From the NCBI RefSeq assembly GCF_000172415.1, contig NZ_ABLD01000004.1:372001-436000 (forward strand): 64,000 bases of DNA. The letters run 5' to 3'. The notes beneath the pieces were generated by a model, which was not told the origin of the DNA, ran no database searches, and saw only the letters and a list, made by a program, of their open reading frames with translations. Shown piece by piece: positions 1 to 9,895 of this stretch. Numbering within the stretch: the first letter of the stretch is position 1; each line of letters opens with the position of its first letter. The position numbers were made by a program, and so were the translations under genes. The stretch comes from Paraburkholderia graminis C4D1M (lineage in GTDB: Bacteria > Pseudomonadota > Gammaproteobacteria > Burkholderiales > Burkholderiaceae).

Positions 1-149
1 TCAAGAAGAAGATTCCGTTGATTCCGCTCGCCGCCTTGCGCGAGCATGAAGAACTGAAGGACATGCGCGTGCTCGCGAGAGGCAACCGTCTGTCGATCAC
101 GCCAGTGACCGAAGCGGAGTGGCGCTTCATCACGACGCGGCTCGTTTGA
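1..149 (+). CDS. EVE domain-containing protein, C-terminal fragment
   Basis: Only the last 48 codons lie in the window; reading begins at base 3 and ends with TGA at 147-149. The peptide contains PLIPLAALREHEELKDMRVL followed by RGNRLSITPVT and EWRFI, which I recognise as the C-terminal end of bacterial EVE-domain proteins (PUA-like fold, thought to bind modified bases). The start and most of the domain lie upstream of the window. About 175 bases separate it from the next gene on the same strand. Family assignment rests on a short segment. Confidence 0.7.
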   Translation, partial: KKKIPLIPLAALREHEELKDMRVLARGNRLSITPVTEAEWRFITTRLV

Positions 150-325
150 CGTCGCGCGGCCCACGTTGCCGCAACGCTGCAGCAACGTTGAAGCAAGGTT
201 AAATTAGGGAACCAAGCTCAGGTTACGAGCGCCTAACGGACTCGCAAACGGCTTCGGCAAGTGTCGTGCCGTTGCGTCGCGCTCGCCTCGTCGCGCGCAA
301 CCCTGTTCAAGCATGGAGTCCAATA

Positions 326-1057
326 ATGACGAAACACACCGCACGTGCACTCGCTTTCGCGCTGGTCTGCGCGGCGCCCGCTGCACTCGCGCTCACGCCC
401 GCCGTTGCGCGCGCGCAGAGCGTCGTGCCCTATCAACCGGCCGGCGTGCTGTCGCTGAATGCGCAAGCGAGCGCGGACGTACCGCAAGACGTGGTCGACA
501 TCACGCTCTTTTACGAGCAGGAAGCGAGCGATCCGTCGGCGCTCACGTCAACGCTGAATCAGCGTGCCGATTCCGCGTTGCAAAAAGCAAAGGGTGTGAG
601 CGGCGTGACCGCGCGCACCGGTTCGTTCTCGATTTATCCGTCGACCGATCGTGACGGGCGCATCTCCGCATGGCGCGGCCGCACGGAGATCGTGCTCGAG
701 TCGCACGACTTCACCGCGGCGTCGAAGCTCGCGGGGCAAATGGCTTCCATCATGCAGGTCGGCAACGTGCAGTTCTCGCTCTCGCCCGCGGCGCAGCGCG
801 TGGCCGAACAGAAGCTCACCGGCGAGGCGATCAAGTCGTTCCGCGAGCAGGCGGCATCGTCCGCGCAGGCGTTCGGCTACAGCGGCTATTCGATCCGCGA
901 GGTCAACGTCGGGCACAACGGCTCGATGCCGCGGCCGGTCATGATGATGAGCGCGCGCGCGATGGGCGCGGACGCGAAAATGGCTGCGCCGGTGCCGATA
1001 GAAGGCGGCACGTCGACGGTGACGGTGAATGTGTCGGGCTCGGTGCAGATGAAGTAA
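326..1057 (+). CDS. SIMPL (DUF541) domain periplasmic protein
   Basis: This 243-residue protein starts with a clear Sec signal peptide (MTKHTARALAFALVCAAPAA, cleavage near AQS) and then carries the SIMPL/DUF541 domain. Visible family features are LSLNAQASADVPQDVV near the mature N-terminus, then YEQEASDPSAL, and a C-terminal TVTVNVSGSVQMK strand. SIMPL proteins are periplasmic or secreted and of largely unknown function; some are linked to oxidative stress or membrane protection. An in-frame start exists 60 bases upstream, but the chosen ATG has a GGAGT ribosome site at 315-319 and gives a normal signal peptide. A convergent terminator separates it from lgt. Confidence 0.88.
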   Translation: MTKHTARALAFALVCAAPAALALTPAVARAQSVVPYQPAGVLSLNAQASADVPQDVVDITLFYEQEASDPSALTSTLNQRADSALQKAKGVSGVTARTGSFSIYPSTDRDGRISAWRGRTEIVLESHDFTAASKLAGQMASIMQVGNVQFSLSPAAQRVAEQKLTGEAIKSFREQAASSAQAFGYSGYSIREVNVGHNGSMPRPVMMMSARAMGADAKMAAPVPIEGGTSTVTVNVSGSVQMK

Positions 1058-1091
1058 GGCACTGGCAGTTCGCCAGACGTTCGGCCAAACA

Positions 1092-1129
1092 AAAACGCCA
1101 CGGGCATGCACTGCATCCCGTGGCGTTTT
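1092..1129. terminator. Bidirectional rho-independent terminator
   Basis: A 13-base perfect stem (AAAACGCCACGGG pairing with CCCGTGGCGTTTT) with a 12-base loop. It has an A-run on the left and a T-run on the right, so it can terminate both the SIMPL gene on the plus strand and lgt on the minus strand, which converge here. Confidence 0.85.
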
Positions 1130-1167
1130 GCTGTCCATCGCGCGCAAAAGAAAACGCGCGCCACGCG

Positions 1168-2067
1168 TTACGGCAACGCGTGAGCCGCTTCGCTGCGGCC
1201 GCGCCGATACGACCATACCAGCATCGCGATGCCCGCGAGAATCATCGGCAGCGAAAGCCATTGGCCCATCGAGAGACCCATCGCGAGAAGACCGAGGAAG
1301 TCGTCGGGCTCGCGTGCGAATTCCACCGTGAAGCGCGCGAGGCCATAGCCGATCAGGAACACGGCGGAAATCGCGCCCATCGGCTTCGGCTTGCGCGAAA
1401 AGAAGAACATGACGAAGAAGAGCGCAACGCCTTCGAGCGCGATCTCGTACAGCTCCGACGGATGACGCGGCAGCATGTGATATTGCGCGAACACTTCGTT
1501 CAGATGCCATTGCGCGGCGAGCTGCGGATGCGCGGCGAGCCACGCGGTGTCGTCGGGCGCGGCGCCGGGAAAGAGCATCGCCCACGGCGCGGACGGGTCG
1601 GTCACGCGCCCCCACAACTCGCCGTTGATGAAGTTGCCGAGCCGCCCCGCGGCGAGCCCGGTCGGCACCATCGGCGCGACGAAGTCGGTGACCTGCAGCC
1701 ACGAGCGTTTGCGCTGATACGCGAACAGCACCATCGCGAACGTCACGCCGAGAAAGCCGCCGTGAAACGACATGCCGCCTTCCCACACCTTGAAGATGTC
1801 GAGCGGATGCGCGAGGTAAAAGCTCGCCTTGTAGAACAGCACGTAGCCGAGCCGGCCGCCGAGAATCGTGCCGAGCACGCCGTAAAACAGCATGTCGTCG
1901 ATGTCTTTCGGCGTCCAGCCTTGCGCGGCGACGTACGGCAAGCGCAGCCGCAGCCGGCCGACGACGATCGCCGCGATGAACGCGACGAGGTACATCAGTC
2001 CATACCAGCGCACGGCAAGCGGCCCCAGGTGAATGGCGACGGGGTCGAAGTTCGGGTGAATGAGCAT
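1168..2067 (-). CDS. lgt: Prolipoprotein diacylglyceryl transferase
   Basis: Lgt moves diacylglycerol from phosphatidylglycerol onto the lipobox cysteine of prolipoproteins, the first step of lipoprotein maturation in the inner membrane. The 299-residue product has the expected length and about seven hydrophobic segments. The Lgt signature is present as [16 protein letters not shown] near residue 135, and the N-terminal YGLMY and HGGFLG motifs are seen. The ATG is 111 bases from the end of the LysR gene on the same strand. The terminator at 1092-1129 lies just past its stop. The DUF3443 lipoproteins in this window would be clients of this enzyme. Confidence 0.96.
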   Translation of the reverse strand: MLIHPNFDPVAIHLGPLAVRWYGLMYLVAFIAAIVVGRLRLRLPYVAAQGWTPKDIDDMLFYGVLGTILGGRLGYVLFYKASFYLAHPLDIFKVWEGGMSFHGGFLGVTFAMVLFAYQRKRSWLQVTDFVAPMVPTGLAAGRLGNFINGELWGRVTDPSAPWAMLFPGAAPDDTAWLAAHPQLAAQWHLNEVFAQYHMLPRHPSELYEIALEGVALFFVMFFFSRKPKPMGAISAVFLIGYGLARFTVEFAREPDDFLGLLAMGLSMGQWLSLPMILAGIAMLVWSYRRGRSEAAHALP

Positions 2068-2178
2068 CGTGTTGTTATGGGCAGTTCGGGTTCAGAAGCG
2101 GGTTGGTAGGGATGACGGACGGCTCGCGCGCCGCCTGCATTGGACGGCTTTGCGCGCAATGCGTTCGCCGCCGTGGCG

Positions 2179-3183
2179 CTAGATGCGTGACGTGGCCGGC
2201 TGCATATCGGCAGCGGCGGCATGCGCCCGCGCGATGTCGATAAAGCCCGCGAGCACCGGACTCACCTCGGCGCTGCGCCAGACGAGGCCTGTCTCGATGG
2301 CGGGCACGGACTCGCGCAACGGCCGGTACACGACGCCGGTGCGGCGCAGGTTACGCAGCGATTGCGGCACCAGTGCGACACCCATGCCGGCCGACACGAG
2401 GCTGACGATGGTCTGCATCTGTATCGCCTCCTGGCCGATGCGCGGCACGAGCCCCGCGACGCCGTAGCAATCCATAATGATGTCATAAAAGCCCGCCGCC
2501 AAACGTCTTGGGAAGATGACGAGCGGCGCGTCGGCGACCTCGCGCAGACTGACCGGCGCGTCGAGCCATTCGGCGTGCGGCTCGCCGGCGCTGTCCGTGG
2601 CCGCCGCCCCATGCGCCCCACCATGCGCGACCCGCGCCGCCATCTCCGTCGACATCGCGATGACGAGCGGCTCGCGCTCGATCGGCAGCCACGAAAGCTG
2701 CATCGCATGACGCGACGGCAGCGGTGCGATCACGAGGCCGGCGTCGATGCGGCCGGCCACGAGTTCATCCACCTGCACGTCGCTCGTGGCTTCGGTCAGT
2801 TCGAGCCGCACGCGCGGATGACGCGCGCCGAACTCGCGCAAGAGCCGCGGCAGCAAACCGTAATCCGCCGTCGATACGAACGCCAGCGAGAGCACGCCCG
2901 CCTCGCCACGCGCAAGACTTTGCGCAAGCGGCCGCAATCCTTCGGCGCCCGCCAGCAGACGCTGAACTTCGGGCAACAGGTCGGCGCCGACGCGCGTCAG
3001 CTCCACCGAGCGCTTGGTGCGCGCGAACAGCTCGACGCCGAGCGTCTCCTCGAGCGCGCGAATTGCCTGCGACAACGGCGGCTGCGTCATCGACAGGCGC
3101 GCGGCGGCGCGGCCGAAGTGCTTTTCTTCGGCCACGGTCACGAAATAGCGCAATTGACGCAGGTCGGGAACGGCGGGCAGCAT
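2179..3183 (-). CDS. LysR-family transcriptional regulator
   Basis: A 334-residue LysR-type regulator. The N-terminal winged helix-turn-helix is evident (LRQLRYFVTVAEEKHFGRAA, MTQPPLSQAIRALEETLGVELF), followed by a substrate-binding effector domain (LSLAFVSTADYGLLPRLLREF). It is transcribed divergently from ilvD across a 131-base AT-rich spacer, the classic arrangement in which a LysR protein controls its neighbour and itself. The effector is unknown; a role in branched-chain amino acid synthesis is an inference from position only. No strong ribosome site precedes the ATG. Confidence 0.9.
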   Translation of the reverse strand: MLPAVPDLRQLRYFVTVAEEKHFGRAAARLSMTQPPLSQAIRALEETLGVELFARTKRSVELTRVGADLLPEVQRLLAGAEGLRPLAQSLARGEAGVLSLAFVSTADYGLLPRLLREFGARHPRVRLELTEATSDVQVDELVAGRIDAGLVIAPLPSRHAMQLSWLPIEREPLVIAMSTEMAARVAHGGAHGAAATDSAGEPHAEWLDAPVSLREVADAPLVIFPRRLAAGFYDIIMDCYGVAGLVPRIGQEAIQMQTIVSLVSAGMGVALVPQSLRNLRRTGVVYRPLRESVPAIETGLVWRSAEVSPVLAGFIDIARAHAAAADMQPATSRI

Positions 3184-3314
3184 GATTAAGACATTTTACG
3201 ACCTAATAAGCCGCTAATAATATATTGGACACGCATCTCGCAAAATTGCATTCTTGCCCGACGCGTCCGAACTACACTGGACCGACCAGCAAAACAAACA
3301 GACTGGAGTTCCCC

Positions 3315-4988
3315 ATGCCATACAACCGTCGTTCGAAGAACATCACGCAAGGCGTGGCCCGTTCGCCGAACCGCTCGATGTACTACGCACTCGGCTATCA
3401 GAAGGAAGACTTCGACAAGCCGATGATCGGCATCGCGAACGGCCATTCGACGATCACGCCATGCAACGCCGGCCTGCAGCGTCTTGCCGACGCCGCCGTC
3501 GCCGCGGTCAAGGGCACGGACGCGAATCCGCAGATCTTCGGCACGCCGACCATCTCGGACGGCATGTCGATGGGCACCGAAGGCATGAAGTACTCGCTCG
3601 TCTCACGCGAAGTGATCGCCGACTGCATCGAGACCTGCGTACAAGGTCAGTGGATGGACGGCGTGGTCGTGATCGGCGGCTGCGACAAGAACATGCCCGG
3701 CGGCATGATCGGCCTCGCGCGCATGAACGTGCCGGGCATCTACGTGTATGGCGGCACGATCCGTCCGGGCAACTGGAAGGGCACCGATCTGACCATCGTG
3801 TCGTCGTTCGAGGCGGTCGGCGAATTCACGGCGGGCCGCATGTCGGAAGAGGACTTCGAAGGCATCGAGAAGAACGCGTGCCCGTCGACGGGTTCGTGCG
3901 GCGGCATGTACACGGCCAACACGATGAGCTCGTCATTCGAAGCGCTCGGCATGTCGCTGCTGTATTCGTCGACGATGGCGAACCCCGACCACGAAAAGGT
4001 CGACTCGGCCGCTGAGTCGGCGCGCGTGCTCGTCGAAGCCGTCAAGAAAGACCTGAAGCCGCGCGACATCATCACGAAGAAGTCGATTGAAAACGCCGTC
4101 GCGCTGATCATGGCGACGGGCGGCTCGACCAACGCGGTGCTGCACTATCTGGCGATCGCGCACGCGGCTGAAGTGGAATGGACGATCGAGGACTTCGAGC
4201 GCATCCGCAAAAAAGTGCCGGTGATCTGCAATCTGAAACCATCGGGCCAGTACGTCGCGACCGACCTGCACAAGGCCGGCGGCATTCCACAGGTCATGAA
4301 GATTCTGCTCGACGCGGGTCTGTTGCATGGCGACTGCATCACCATCACGGGCAAGACGCTCGCCGAAGAACTGAAGGACGTGCCGGGCAAGCCGCGCGCC
4401 GATCAGCAGGTGATCTTCCCGATCGAGAAGGCGCTGTACAAGGAAGGCCATCTCGCGATCCTGAAGGGCAATCTCGCCGAAGACGGCGCGGTGGCGAAGA
4501 TCACGGGCCTGAAGAACCCGGTGATCACCGGGCCGGCTCGCGTGTTCGACGACGAGCAAAGCGCGCTCGAAGCGATTCTGGCCGATAGGATCGTTGCCGG
4601 CGATGTCGTCGTGCTGCGCTATCTCGGCCCGAAGGGCGGTCCGGGCATGCCGGAAATGCTCGCGCCGACGTCGGCGATTATCGGCAAAGGGCTCGGCGAA
4701 AGCGTCGGCCTCATCACCGACGGACGCTTTTCGGGCGGCACATGGGGCATGGTGGTCGGCCACGTCGCGCCGGAAGCGTTCGTCGGCGGCACGATCGGGC
4801 TCGTGCAGGAAGGCGATTCGATCACCATCGACGCACACAGGTTGCTCTTGCAACTGAACGTCGACGACGCCGAATTGCAGCGCCGCCGCGCCGCCTGGCA
4901 GCAGCCGAAGCCGCGCTACACGCGCGGCGTGCTGGCGAAGTACTCGGCGCTGGCGTTGCCGGCCAACAAGGGGGCGGTCACCGGTTGA
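3315..4988 (+). CDS. ilvD: Dihydroxy-acid dehydratase
   Basis: IlvD dehydrates 2,3-dihydroxy-isovalerate and 2,3-dihydroxy-3-methylvalerate, the third common step of valine, isoleucine and leucine synthesis, using an iron-sulfur cluster. The 557-residue product carries the family cysteines in [10 protein letters not shown] and [16 protein letters not shown], and the C-terminal motif [11 protein letters not shown]. The frame is open for 30 more codons upstream, but [13 protein letters not shown] is the usual family N-terminus and is preceded by GGAG at 3304-3307. It diverges from the LysR gene and ends before a terminator at 5074-5112. Confidence 0.97.
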   Translation: MPYNRRSKNITQGVARSPNRSMYYALGYQKEDFDKPMIGIANGHSTITPCNAGLQRLADAAVAAVKGTDANPQIFGTPTISDGMSMGTEGMKYSLVSREVIADCIETCVQGQWMDGVVVIGGCDKNMPGGMIGLARMNVPGIYVYGGTIRPGNWKGTDLTIVSSFEAVGEFTAGRMSEEDFEGIEKNACPSTGSCGGMYTANTMSSSFEALGMSLLYSSTMANPDHEKVDSAAESARVLVEAVKKDLKPRDIITKKSIENAVALIMATGGSTNAVLHYLAIAHAAEVEWTIEDFERIRKKVPVICNLKPSGQYVATDLHKAGGIPQVMKILLDAGLLHGDCITITGKTLAEELKDVPGKPRADQQVIFPIEKALYKEGHLAILKGNLAEDGAVAKITGLKNPVITGPARVFDDEQSALEAILADRIVAGDVVVLRYLGPKGGPGMPEMLAPTSAIIGKGLGESVGLITDGRFSGGTWGMVVGHVAPEAFVGGTIGLVQEGDSITIDAHRLLLQLNVDDAELQRRRAAWQQPKPRYTRGVLAKYSALALPANKGAVTG

Positions 4989-5073
4989 TGGCGATGCGGT
5001 TTGGAAGCGACGCGGGAAGGTTTGTAACGATGCAGGCGGGCAAAACGTCGCTGCATTAGCCCTACGTAAAAGC

Positions 5074-5112
5074 GAAAGGGGCGCACGAAAAACCGTGTGC
5101 CCCTTTCCTTTT
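5074..5112 (+). terminator. Rho-independent terminator downstream of ilvD
   Basis: A 14-base stem (GAAAGGGGCGCACG with CGTGTGCCCCTTTC, one G-T wobble) and a 6-base A-rich loop, followed by CTTTT. It lies 85 bases beyond the ilvD stop. A TATAAT at 5112-5117 overlaps the tail and may be coincidental. Confidence 0.8.
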
Positions 5113-5159
5113 ATAATGCCGGCACCACAAGCCGGGCATCCGCACCGGCGGAGACCAGA

Positions 5160-5501
5160 ATGAAATCAATGTCGTATGCGGTGCTTGCAGCGGCTGCCGT
5201 GTTCGCCGCGTTGTCGATGGGCGTCAGCGCGACCGCGCATGCGGAAGCGGCGGCGGGACTCGCGCTTGCACAACAGCAAAACTGCATGAGCTGCCACTCG
5301 GTGGCGCGGCCGTTCATGGGACCGGCGCTGCACGACGTGGCCGCGAAATATTCGGGCCGCGAAGACGCGACCACTTATCTCAAGCACAAGATTCTGGATG
5401 GCAGCACCGGCGTGTGGGGCCAGGTGCCGATGCCCGCGAACACGCAGCTCACGCCCGACCAGGCGGCCACGCTCGCGAGCTGGGTGTTGACGTTGAAGTA
5501 G
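5160..5501 (+). CDS. Class I cytochrome c, periplasmic
   Basis: A 113-residue c-type cytochrome. Residues 1-30 form a signal peptide ending in AHAEA. The haem attachment motif is CMSCH, and the likely distal methionine ligand is in VPMP near the C-terminus, followed by a TPDQAATLASWVLTL helix typical of small soluble cytochromes such as c551/c5. It probably shuttles electrons in the periplasm; the partner is not indicated by neighbours. The ATG at 5160 follows GGAGACCAGA. The longer in-frame start at 5097 would sit inside the terminator hairpin and was not used. Confidence 0.88.
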   Translation: MKSMSYAVLAAAAVFAALSMGVSATAHAEAAAGLALAQQQNCMSCHSVARPFMGPALHDVAAKYSGREDATTYLKHKILDGSTGVWGQVPMPANTQLTPDQAATLASWVLTLK

Positions 5502-5611
5502 CGCGGCTTGTTTTGATCGACTTGATCGGCCTTGACCAGGTACGAGCGGGCCGCGCCTGAACTATCAGCGCCACGGCGCGAGCCGCGCTCGATACGCGAC
5601 CCTCTCTTCGA

Positions 5612-6517
5612 TCACGCTTTCGGTGTTCGCCGCGCGATCTCCGCTTCCACCGCTTCGCGCACCCAGCCCGTCATTTCGTTCGCGAGCGTGGACACCACTT
5701 CGCGTGTGATCTGATCGACGAGCCGGGTCGTGTGCTCCTGCACGGCGCTGCGGCAGCGCGCTTCGACGATGCCGCGTCCATCGCCCGCCAGAAAATCCGC
5801 GAATCGTTCCTGTAGACGCCCGGCGATAACCTCTGCATCGACGGCGGACGATGCCTGCTCGCCCGCTTCGTGCGCGAAATCCGGCGGCACGGTGGCGCCC
5901 GCCTCGAGCGGCGTCGGCGGCTCGGTGCGATCGAACACGCCCGCCGATGCAGCCAGCACCTCGTCATGCGCGTGCTCGGCTTCGGCTGCGCGATGGGCAT
6001 CGTCGGGATAGGTGGTTGGCTGTGCGTGCTGTGCGGAATGCGCCGGCGTCGCTGCGCCAGGCTCCGGTGCAAGCACGGGCTCGGGGGTCAACGTTTGTTC
6101 GGGCGAGAGAACCGGCTGCGGCGCGAGTTCGGGCTCGGCTGTTAGGCCGGGCTCACGCAGGTCTTCGGGTTCGCGCAGAGGTGTATCGGAGCGAGCCGCG
6201 GGCTGAGCGGCACTCTGAGGGGCACTCTGAGCCGTAGGCTGAATGGCGGCCTCAGCGGGCTGAGCGGCAGGCTTAGTATCTGCCTGAGCCGTGCTCTGAG
6301 TATCGGTCCGGGTAGCGACCGGCACAGGCGCTGGCGCGGCCGCAGTACCAGCCGGCGCAGCACCAGCCGCAGCAGCACCAGCCGATTCACCACCGCCCGG
6401 CACACCAGCCGCACCCGCACCCCCACCGCCGCTCTGCGGCTCGCGCCGTTGCGCCGCATGGCCCGGCACGAGCACCTCTTGCAGAATAGGAATCGAATTA
6501 TCGTTGGAATCGGACAC
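5612..6517 (-). CDS. DUF2486 domain-containing protein
   Basis: A 301-residue protein of the Burkholderiales DUF2486 family, function unknown. The conserved N-terminus SDSNDNSIPILQEVLVPG is followed by about 170 residues of low-complexity Ala/Pro/Gln/Glu-rich sequence that is probably disordered, then a conserved C-terminal domain (EVIAGRLQERFADFLAG, LVDQITREVVSTLANEMTGW). The GTG start at 6517 was chosen because it begins at the conserved segment and has GGAGGG six bases upstream; an ATG at 6598 would add 27 residues without family support. It follows holC by 102 bases on the same strand. Confidence 0.8.
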   Translation of the reverse strand: MSDSNDNSIPILQEVLVPGHAAQRREPQSGGGGAGAAGVPGGGESAGAAAAGAAPAGTAAAPAPVPVATRTDTQSTAQADTKPAAQPAEAAIQPTAQSAPQSAAQPAARSDTPLREPEDLREPGLTAEPELAPQPVLSPEQTLTPEPVLAPEPGAATPAHSAQHAQPTTYPDDAHRAAEAEHAHDEVLAASAGVFDRTEPPTPLEAGATVPPDFAHEAGEQASSAVDAEVIAGRLQERFADFLAGDGRGIVEARCRSAVQEHTTRLVDQITREVVSTLANEMTGWVREAVEAEIARRTPKA

Positions 6518-6619
6518 GTGCGCCCTCCGTGTTTGAGTCGTAGCGGAAGCAGGCCGCGTATGCGCCGGCGCGCCTTGACAGGACACAACGCAACACATGA
6601 CGCGAGGCGGGACGAAGCT

Positions 6620-7036
6620 CTAGCCGCCCTGCTTATAGTTGTTCAAAGCATAGCCGCGATCGCGATAGAAGCGATAGCGCTCGCGCCCGGCAATGAGTTC
6701 GTCATGTGCGTTACCGACCACTTCGAGCAACCTTTCGAAGCGCGCGAACTGCGCGGGCACGGTCGCACCGAGGTTGAGAAGCACCTGATGATGCGGCACG
6801 TCGTCGAGGTTCGCGGCCAGCACGATCGGCGTTTGCGCGGCGAGCGGCGTGCCCGCCATGCAGTGCGGCACGAAGTCGAGCGCCGAGAAAGTCCACAGTT
6901 GCTCGTCGAACGCGCGCAGCCGCTCGGGCTCAGCCACGACGATGGTGGGCTGCCCCGCCTGATACGCCTTGCGCACCAGGCGGCACGCATAAAGCAGCGA
7001 GTCGCCGACGTTCGAATGGAAGTCGATTCGAGTCAT
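6620..7036 (-). CDS. holC: DNA polymerase III subunit chi
   Basis: HolC is the chi subunit of the clamp-loader complex and links it, through psi, to single-stranded DNA-binding protein. The 138-residue product has the family start MTRIDFHSNV, the VVAEPERLRAFDEQLWTF segment and the C-terminal RYRFYRDRGY. It lies 79 bases downstream of pepA on the same strand, a neighbour pairing (pepA-holC) that is widely conserved in proteobacteria. DUF2486 follows. Confidence 0.95.
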   Translation of the reverse strand: MTRIDFHSNVGDSLLYACRLVRKAYQAGQPTIVVAEPERLRAFDEQLWTFSALDFVPHCMAGTPLAAQTPIVLAANLDDVPHHQVLLNLGATVPAQFARFERLLEVVGNAHDELIAGRERYRFYRDRGYALNNYKQGG

Positions 7037-7115
7037 CGGCGGCCCCGCTTTACGCTTTCGGCGCGCTCTGCGACACGTGGGACACCTGCGACGCGCGCAA
7101 CGTTACTGCGATGCG

Positions 7116-8657
7116 TCATTGCGCCGCGCGGCCGTCCACGGCCCGACCGTCCGCGGCGCGATCGATCAAGAACTGCGCGAGCAACGGCACCGGACGTCCG
7201 GTGGCGCCCTTCGCCGCGCCGCTCTTCCACGCCGTGCCGGCAATGTCCAGATGCGCCCACGGATACGCGTCGGTGAAGCGCGACAGGAAGCACGCCGCCG
7301 TCACGCTGCCCGCCGGCCGGCCGCCGATATTCGCGAGGTCCGCGAAATTCGACTTGAGCTGTTCCTGATACTCGTCGTCGAGCGGCAGGCGCCAGGCCGG
7401 GTCCGATGCCTCGCGCGATGCGTCGAGCAGCTCGCCCGCCAGCGCATCGTTCTTGGAGAAGAGGCCGCTGTTGTGATGACCGAGCGCGATGATGCAAGCG
7501 CCCGTCAGCGTGGCAATGTCGATCACCGCGGCGGGCTTGAAGCGCTCCGCATAAGTGAGCGCGTCGCACAAGATCAGACGGCCTTCGGCGTCCGTGTTGA
7601 GCACTTCGATTGTCAGGCCCTTCATGCTCGTGACGATGTCGCCCGGCTTGGTGGCCGTGCCCGAAGGCATGTTCTCGACAGCCGGAATGATGCCGACCAC
7701 ATTGATCTTCAGGCCCATTTCGGCGACCGCGCGCAATGTGCCCAGCACCGAACCGGCGCCGCACATGTCGTACTTCATTTCGTCCATGCCTTCGCCGGGC
7801 TTGAGCGAAATGCCGCCCGTGTCGAACGTCACGCCCTTGCCGACCAGCACGACCGGCGCGGCCTTCGCGGCGCCGCCCTGGTACTGCAGCACGATGAACT
7901 GCGCAGGTTCGGTGGAGCCCGCCGTGACCGACAGGAACGAGCCCATCTTCAGCGCTTCGCACTGTTTTTCGCCGAGCACTTCGACCTTCAGCTTCCAGTC
8001 TTTCGCGAGCTTCTTCGCGGTGTTCGCGAGATAAGTCGGCGTGCAGACGTTGCTCGGCAGATTGCCGAGGTCGCGCGTCAGGTCCATGCCGTTGGCGAGC
8101 GCGGCGCCCTGCTTCGCGGCGAGCTTGGCGGCCTTCTCGTCGCCGGTATTCACGCTGAACACGATGCGTTTCAGCGCGCGCGCCGAGTTGTCCGGCTTGC
8201 TCTTCATCTGCGTGAACTTGTAGGTCAGTTCGCGCAGCGCGAGAATCGCGGCGCGCACAGCCCAGTCGGCCGAACGCTCGAGGATGGGCAGTTGCGCCAG
8301 CGTGAACGTAACCTGCACGACCTTGGTGGCGAGCAACGCGCGCCATGCCGCGCGCACTGCTTCGCCATAGGCTTTCTGACTGAAAGCGTCCTGTTTGCCG
8401 AGCCCGACGAGCAGCACGCGCGATGCGCCGATACCCGAGACTTCATGCAGGAACAGCGTGCTGCCCGCTTTGCCTTCCATGTCGCCCGCCTTGATGATGC
8501 GGGTCAGGAGGCCCTTGGTGGCTACGTCGATTTCGAGTGCCGCGCCTGAGAGCGTCTGCGACTCGAACACGCCGATTACGATGCAATCCGATTTCCCGGT
8601 GAGGAAACCGTTTGACGAGCCTTTGGTCCAATCACAGGCTTTTATGCTAAAGTCCAT
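7116..8657 (-). CDS. pepA: Leucyl aminopeptidase (M17)
   Basis: PepA is a hexameric cytosolic aminopeptidase with two metal ions that releases N-terminal residues; in some bacteria it also binds DNA. The 513-residue protein shows the M17 signature [10 protein letters not shown] and the metal/active-site stretch [21 protein letters not shown] was chosen as the start because GAGGA lies about eight bases upstream; an open extension of 45 codons upstream lacks family character. It is divergent from lptF across about 137 bases, the common pepA/lptF arrangement, and leads into holC. Confidence 0.96.
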   Translation of the reverse strand: MDFSIKACDWTKGSSNGFLTGKSDCIVIGVFESQTLSGAALEIDVATKGLLTRIIKAGDMEGKAGSTLFLHEVSGIGASRVLLVGLGKQDAFSQKAYGEAVRAAWRALLATKVVQVTFTLAQLPILERSADWAVRAAILALRELTYKFTQMKSKPDNSARALKRIVFSVNTGDEKAAKLAAKQGAALANGMDLTRDLGNLPSNVCTPTYLANTAKKLAKDWKLKVEVLGEKQCEALKMGSFLSVTAGSTEPAQFIVLQYQGGAAKAAPVVLVGKGVTFDTGGISLKPGEGMDEMKYDMCGAGSVLGTLRAVAEMGLKINVVGIIPAVENMPSGTATKPGDIVTSMKGLTIEVLNTDAEGRLILCDALTYAERFKPAAVIDIATLTGACIIALGHHNSGLFSKNDALAGELLDASREASDPAWRLPLDDEYQEQLKSNFADLANIGGRPAGSVTAACFLSRFTDAYPWAHLDIAGTAWKSGAAKGATGRPVPLLAQFLIDRAADGRAVDGRAAQ

Positions 8658-8794
8658 CGCGCTTGTCCTCGGATAAAATCTGGGCTTAGGATGAAAGCCG
8701 CAATTATCCGCTATTTTTCCTGCGGCGGCTGCACCGGAGGCGTGGCGGAAAGCAATCCGCGCGTCGCTCAGAGCGCCCCCTCTCGTCATCAATA

Positions 8795-9892
8795 ATGATC
8801 TTCGAACGCTCCCTCCAGCGCGAACTCGCGTATACGGCTGGTGCCGTGTTCATGGTTCTGCTTACGCTCGTGCTGACCACGATGATGATCCGCATCGTCG
8901 GCTTCGCGGCGCAAGGCGAGATCGACCCGCGCGACGTGCTGGTCCTGATCGGCCTGACCGTGATCGGCTATCTCGCCATCATGCTCGTCGCCACTTTGTT
9001 CGTGTCGATCCTGTTCGTGCTGACGCGCTGGTACAAAGACTCCGAGATGGTCGTCTGGCTTTCGTCGGGCGTGAGTCTCACCCGGTTTATCAAGCCCATC
9101 GGCATGTTCGCCACGCCGATCATTATTCTTATCTGTTTCTTCGTGTTCGTCGGCTGGCCGTGGTCGAATCAGCAAAGCAAAATGATCCGCGCGCGCTTTC
9201 AGCAGCGCGACGAAGTTTCACTGCTCGCGCCTGGCCAGTTTCGCGAATCGGCTAGCAGCCATCGTGTGTTCTTCATCGAGAAGATGTCGCCGGATCAGGG
9301 CCACGTCGAGAACGTGTTCGTGACGAGCACCGAGAACGGCAAGGTCAACGTGGTCGTGTCGAAGAACGGCCATACCGAAACGCACAAGAACGGCGACCGC
9401 TTCGTCGTGCTCGAAAACGGCCGGCGCTATGAAGGCGAGCCGGGGCATCCGGATTTCCGCATCATGGAGTTCGAGCGTTACGGCGTCAAAATCGAGAGTC
9501 AGCCGGTGGTCAACACGCCCACCACGACGGGCACGCCCACGCTCACGCTGCTGCGCAATCCGACCCAGGTGAATCTTGCCGAATTCGCGTGGCGCGCGGG
9601 GCTGCCGCTTATCGCAATCAATCTGATGCTGCTCGCCATTCCGCTCGCGCATCAGAACCCGCGGCGCAGCCGCACGATCAATCTCGTGATGGCCGTGCTG
9701 ATCTATCTGACGTATTCGAATCTGCTGAACGTCGTGCAGTCGTGGATCGAGCAAGGCAAGATGTCGTTCGCGCTCGGGCTCGTGATTCTGCATGTCATCG
9801 TGGCAGCGATTGTCGCGTTTATCTTCTGGCTGCGCGTGCGCAACCGGCCGCTCTTCACGAGGGCCATGTTCAGCCGTTCGCAGGGAGCCTGA
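8795..9892 (+). CDS. lptF: LPS export permease LptF
   Basis: LptF forms, with LptG and the LptB ATPase, the inner-membrane ABC transporter that extracts lipopolysaccharide and hands it to the LptA bridge. The 365-residue protein starts [16 protein letters not shown], has transmembrane segments near residues 12-32, 55-80 and 100-120, a central periplasmic beta-jellyroll region, and three further segments after about residue 265. That is the YjgP/YjgQ architecture. lptG starts four bases after its stop, so the two are co-transcribed. No clear ribosome site is visible before the ATG. Confidence 0.95.
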   Translation: MIFERSLQRELAYTAGAVFMVLLTLVLTTMMIRIVGFAAQGEIDPRDVLVLIGLTVIGYLAIMLVATLFVSILFVLTRWYKDSEMVVWLSSGVSLTRFIKPIGMFATPIIILICFFVFVGWPWSNQQSKMIRARFQQRDEVSLLAPGQFRESASSHRVFFIEKMSPDQGHVENVFVTSTENGKVNVVVSKNGHTETHKNGDRFVVLENGRRYEGEPGHPDFRIMEFERYGVKIESQPVVNTPTTTGTPTLTLLRNPTQVNLAEFAWRAGLPLIAINLMLLAIPLAHQNPRRSRTINLVMAVLIYLTYSNLLNVVQSWIEQGKMSFALGLVILHVIVAAIVAFIFWLRVRNRPLFTRAMFSRSQGA

Positions 9893-9895
9893 TCA

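Noticed and set aside
5112..5117. TATAAT as a promoter for the cytochrome c gene
   Set aside because: It overlaps the ilvD terminator tail and has no -35 at a suitable distance.
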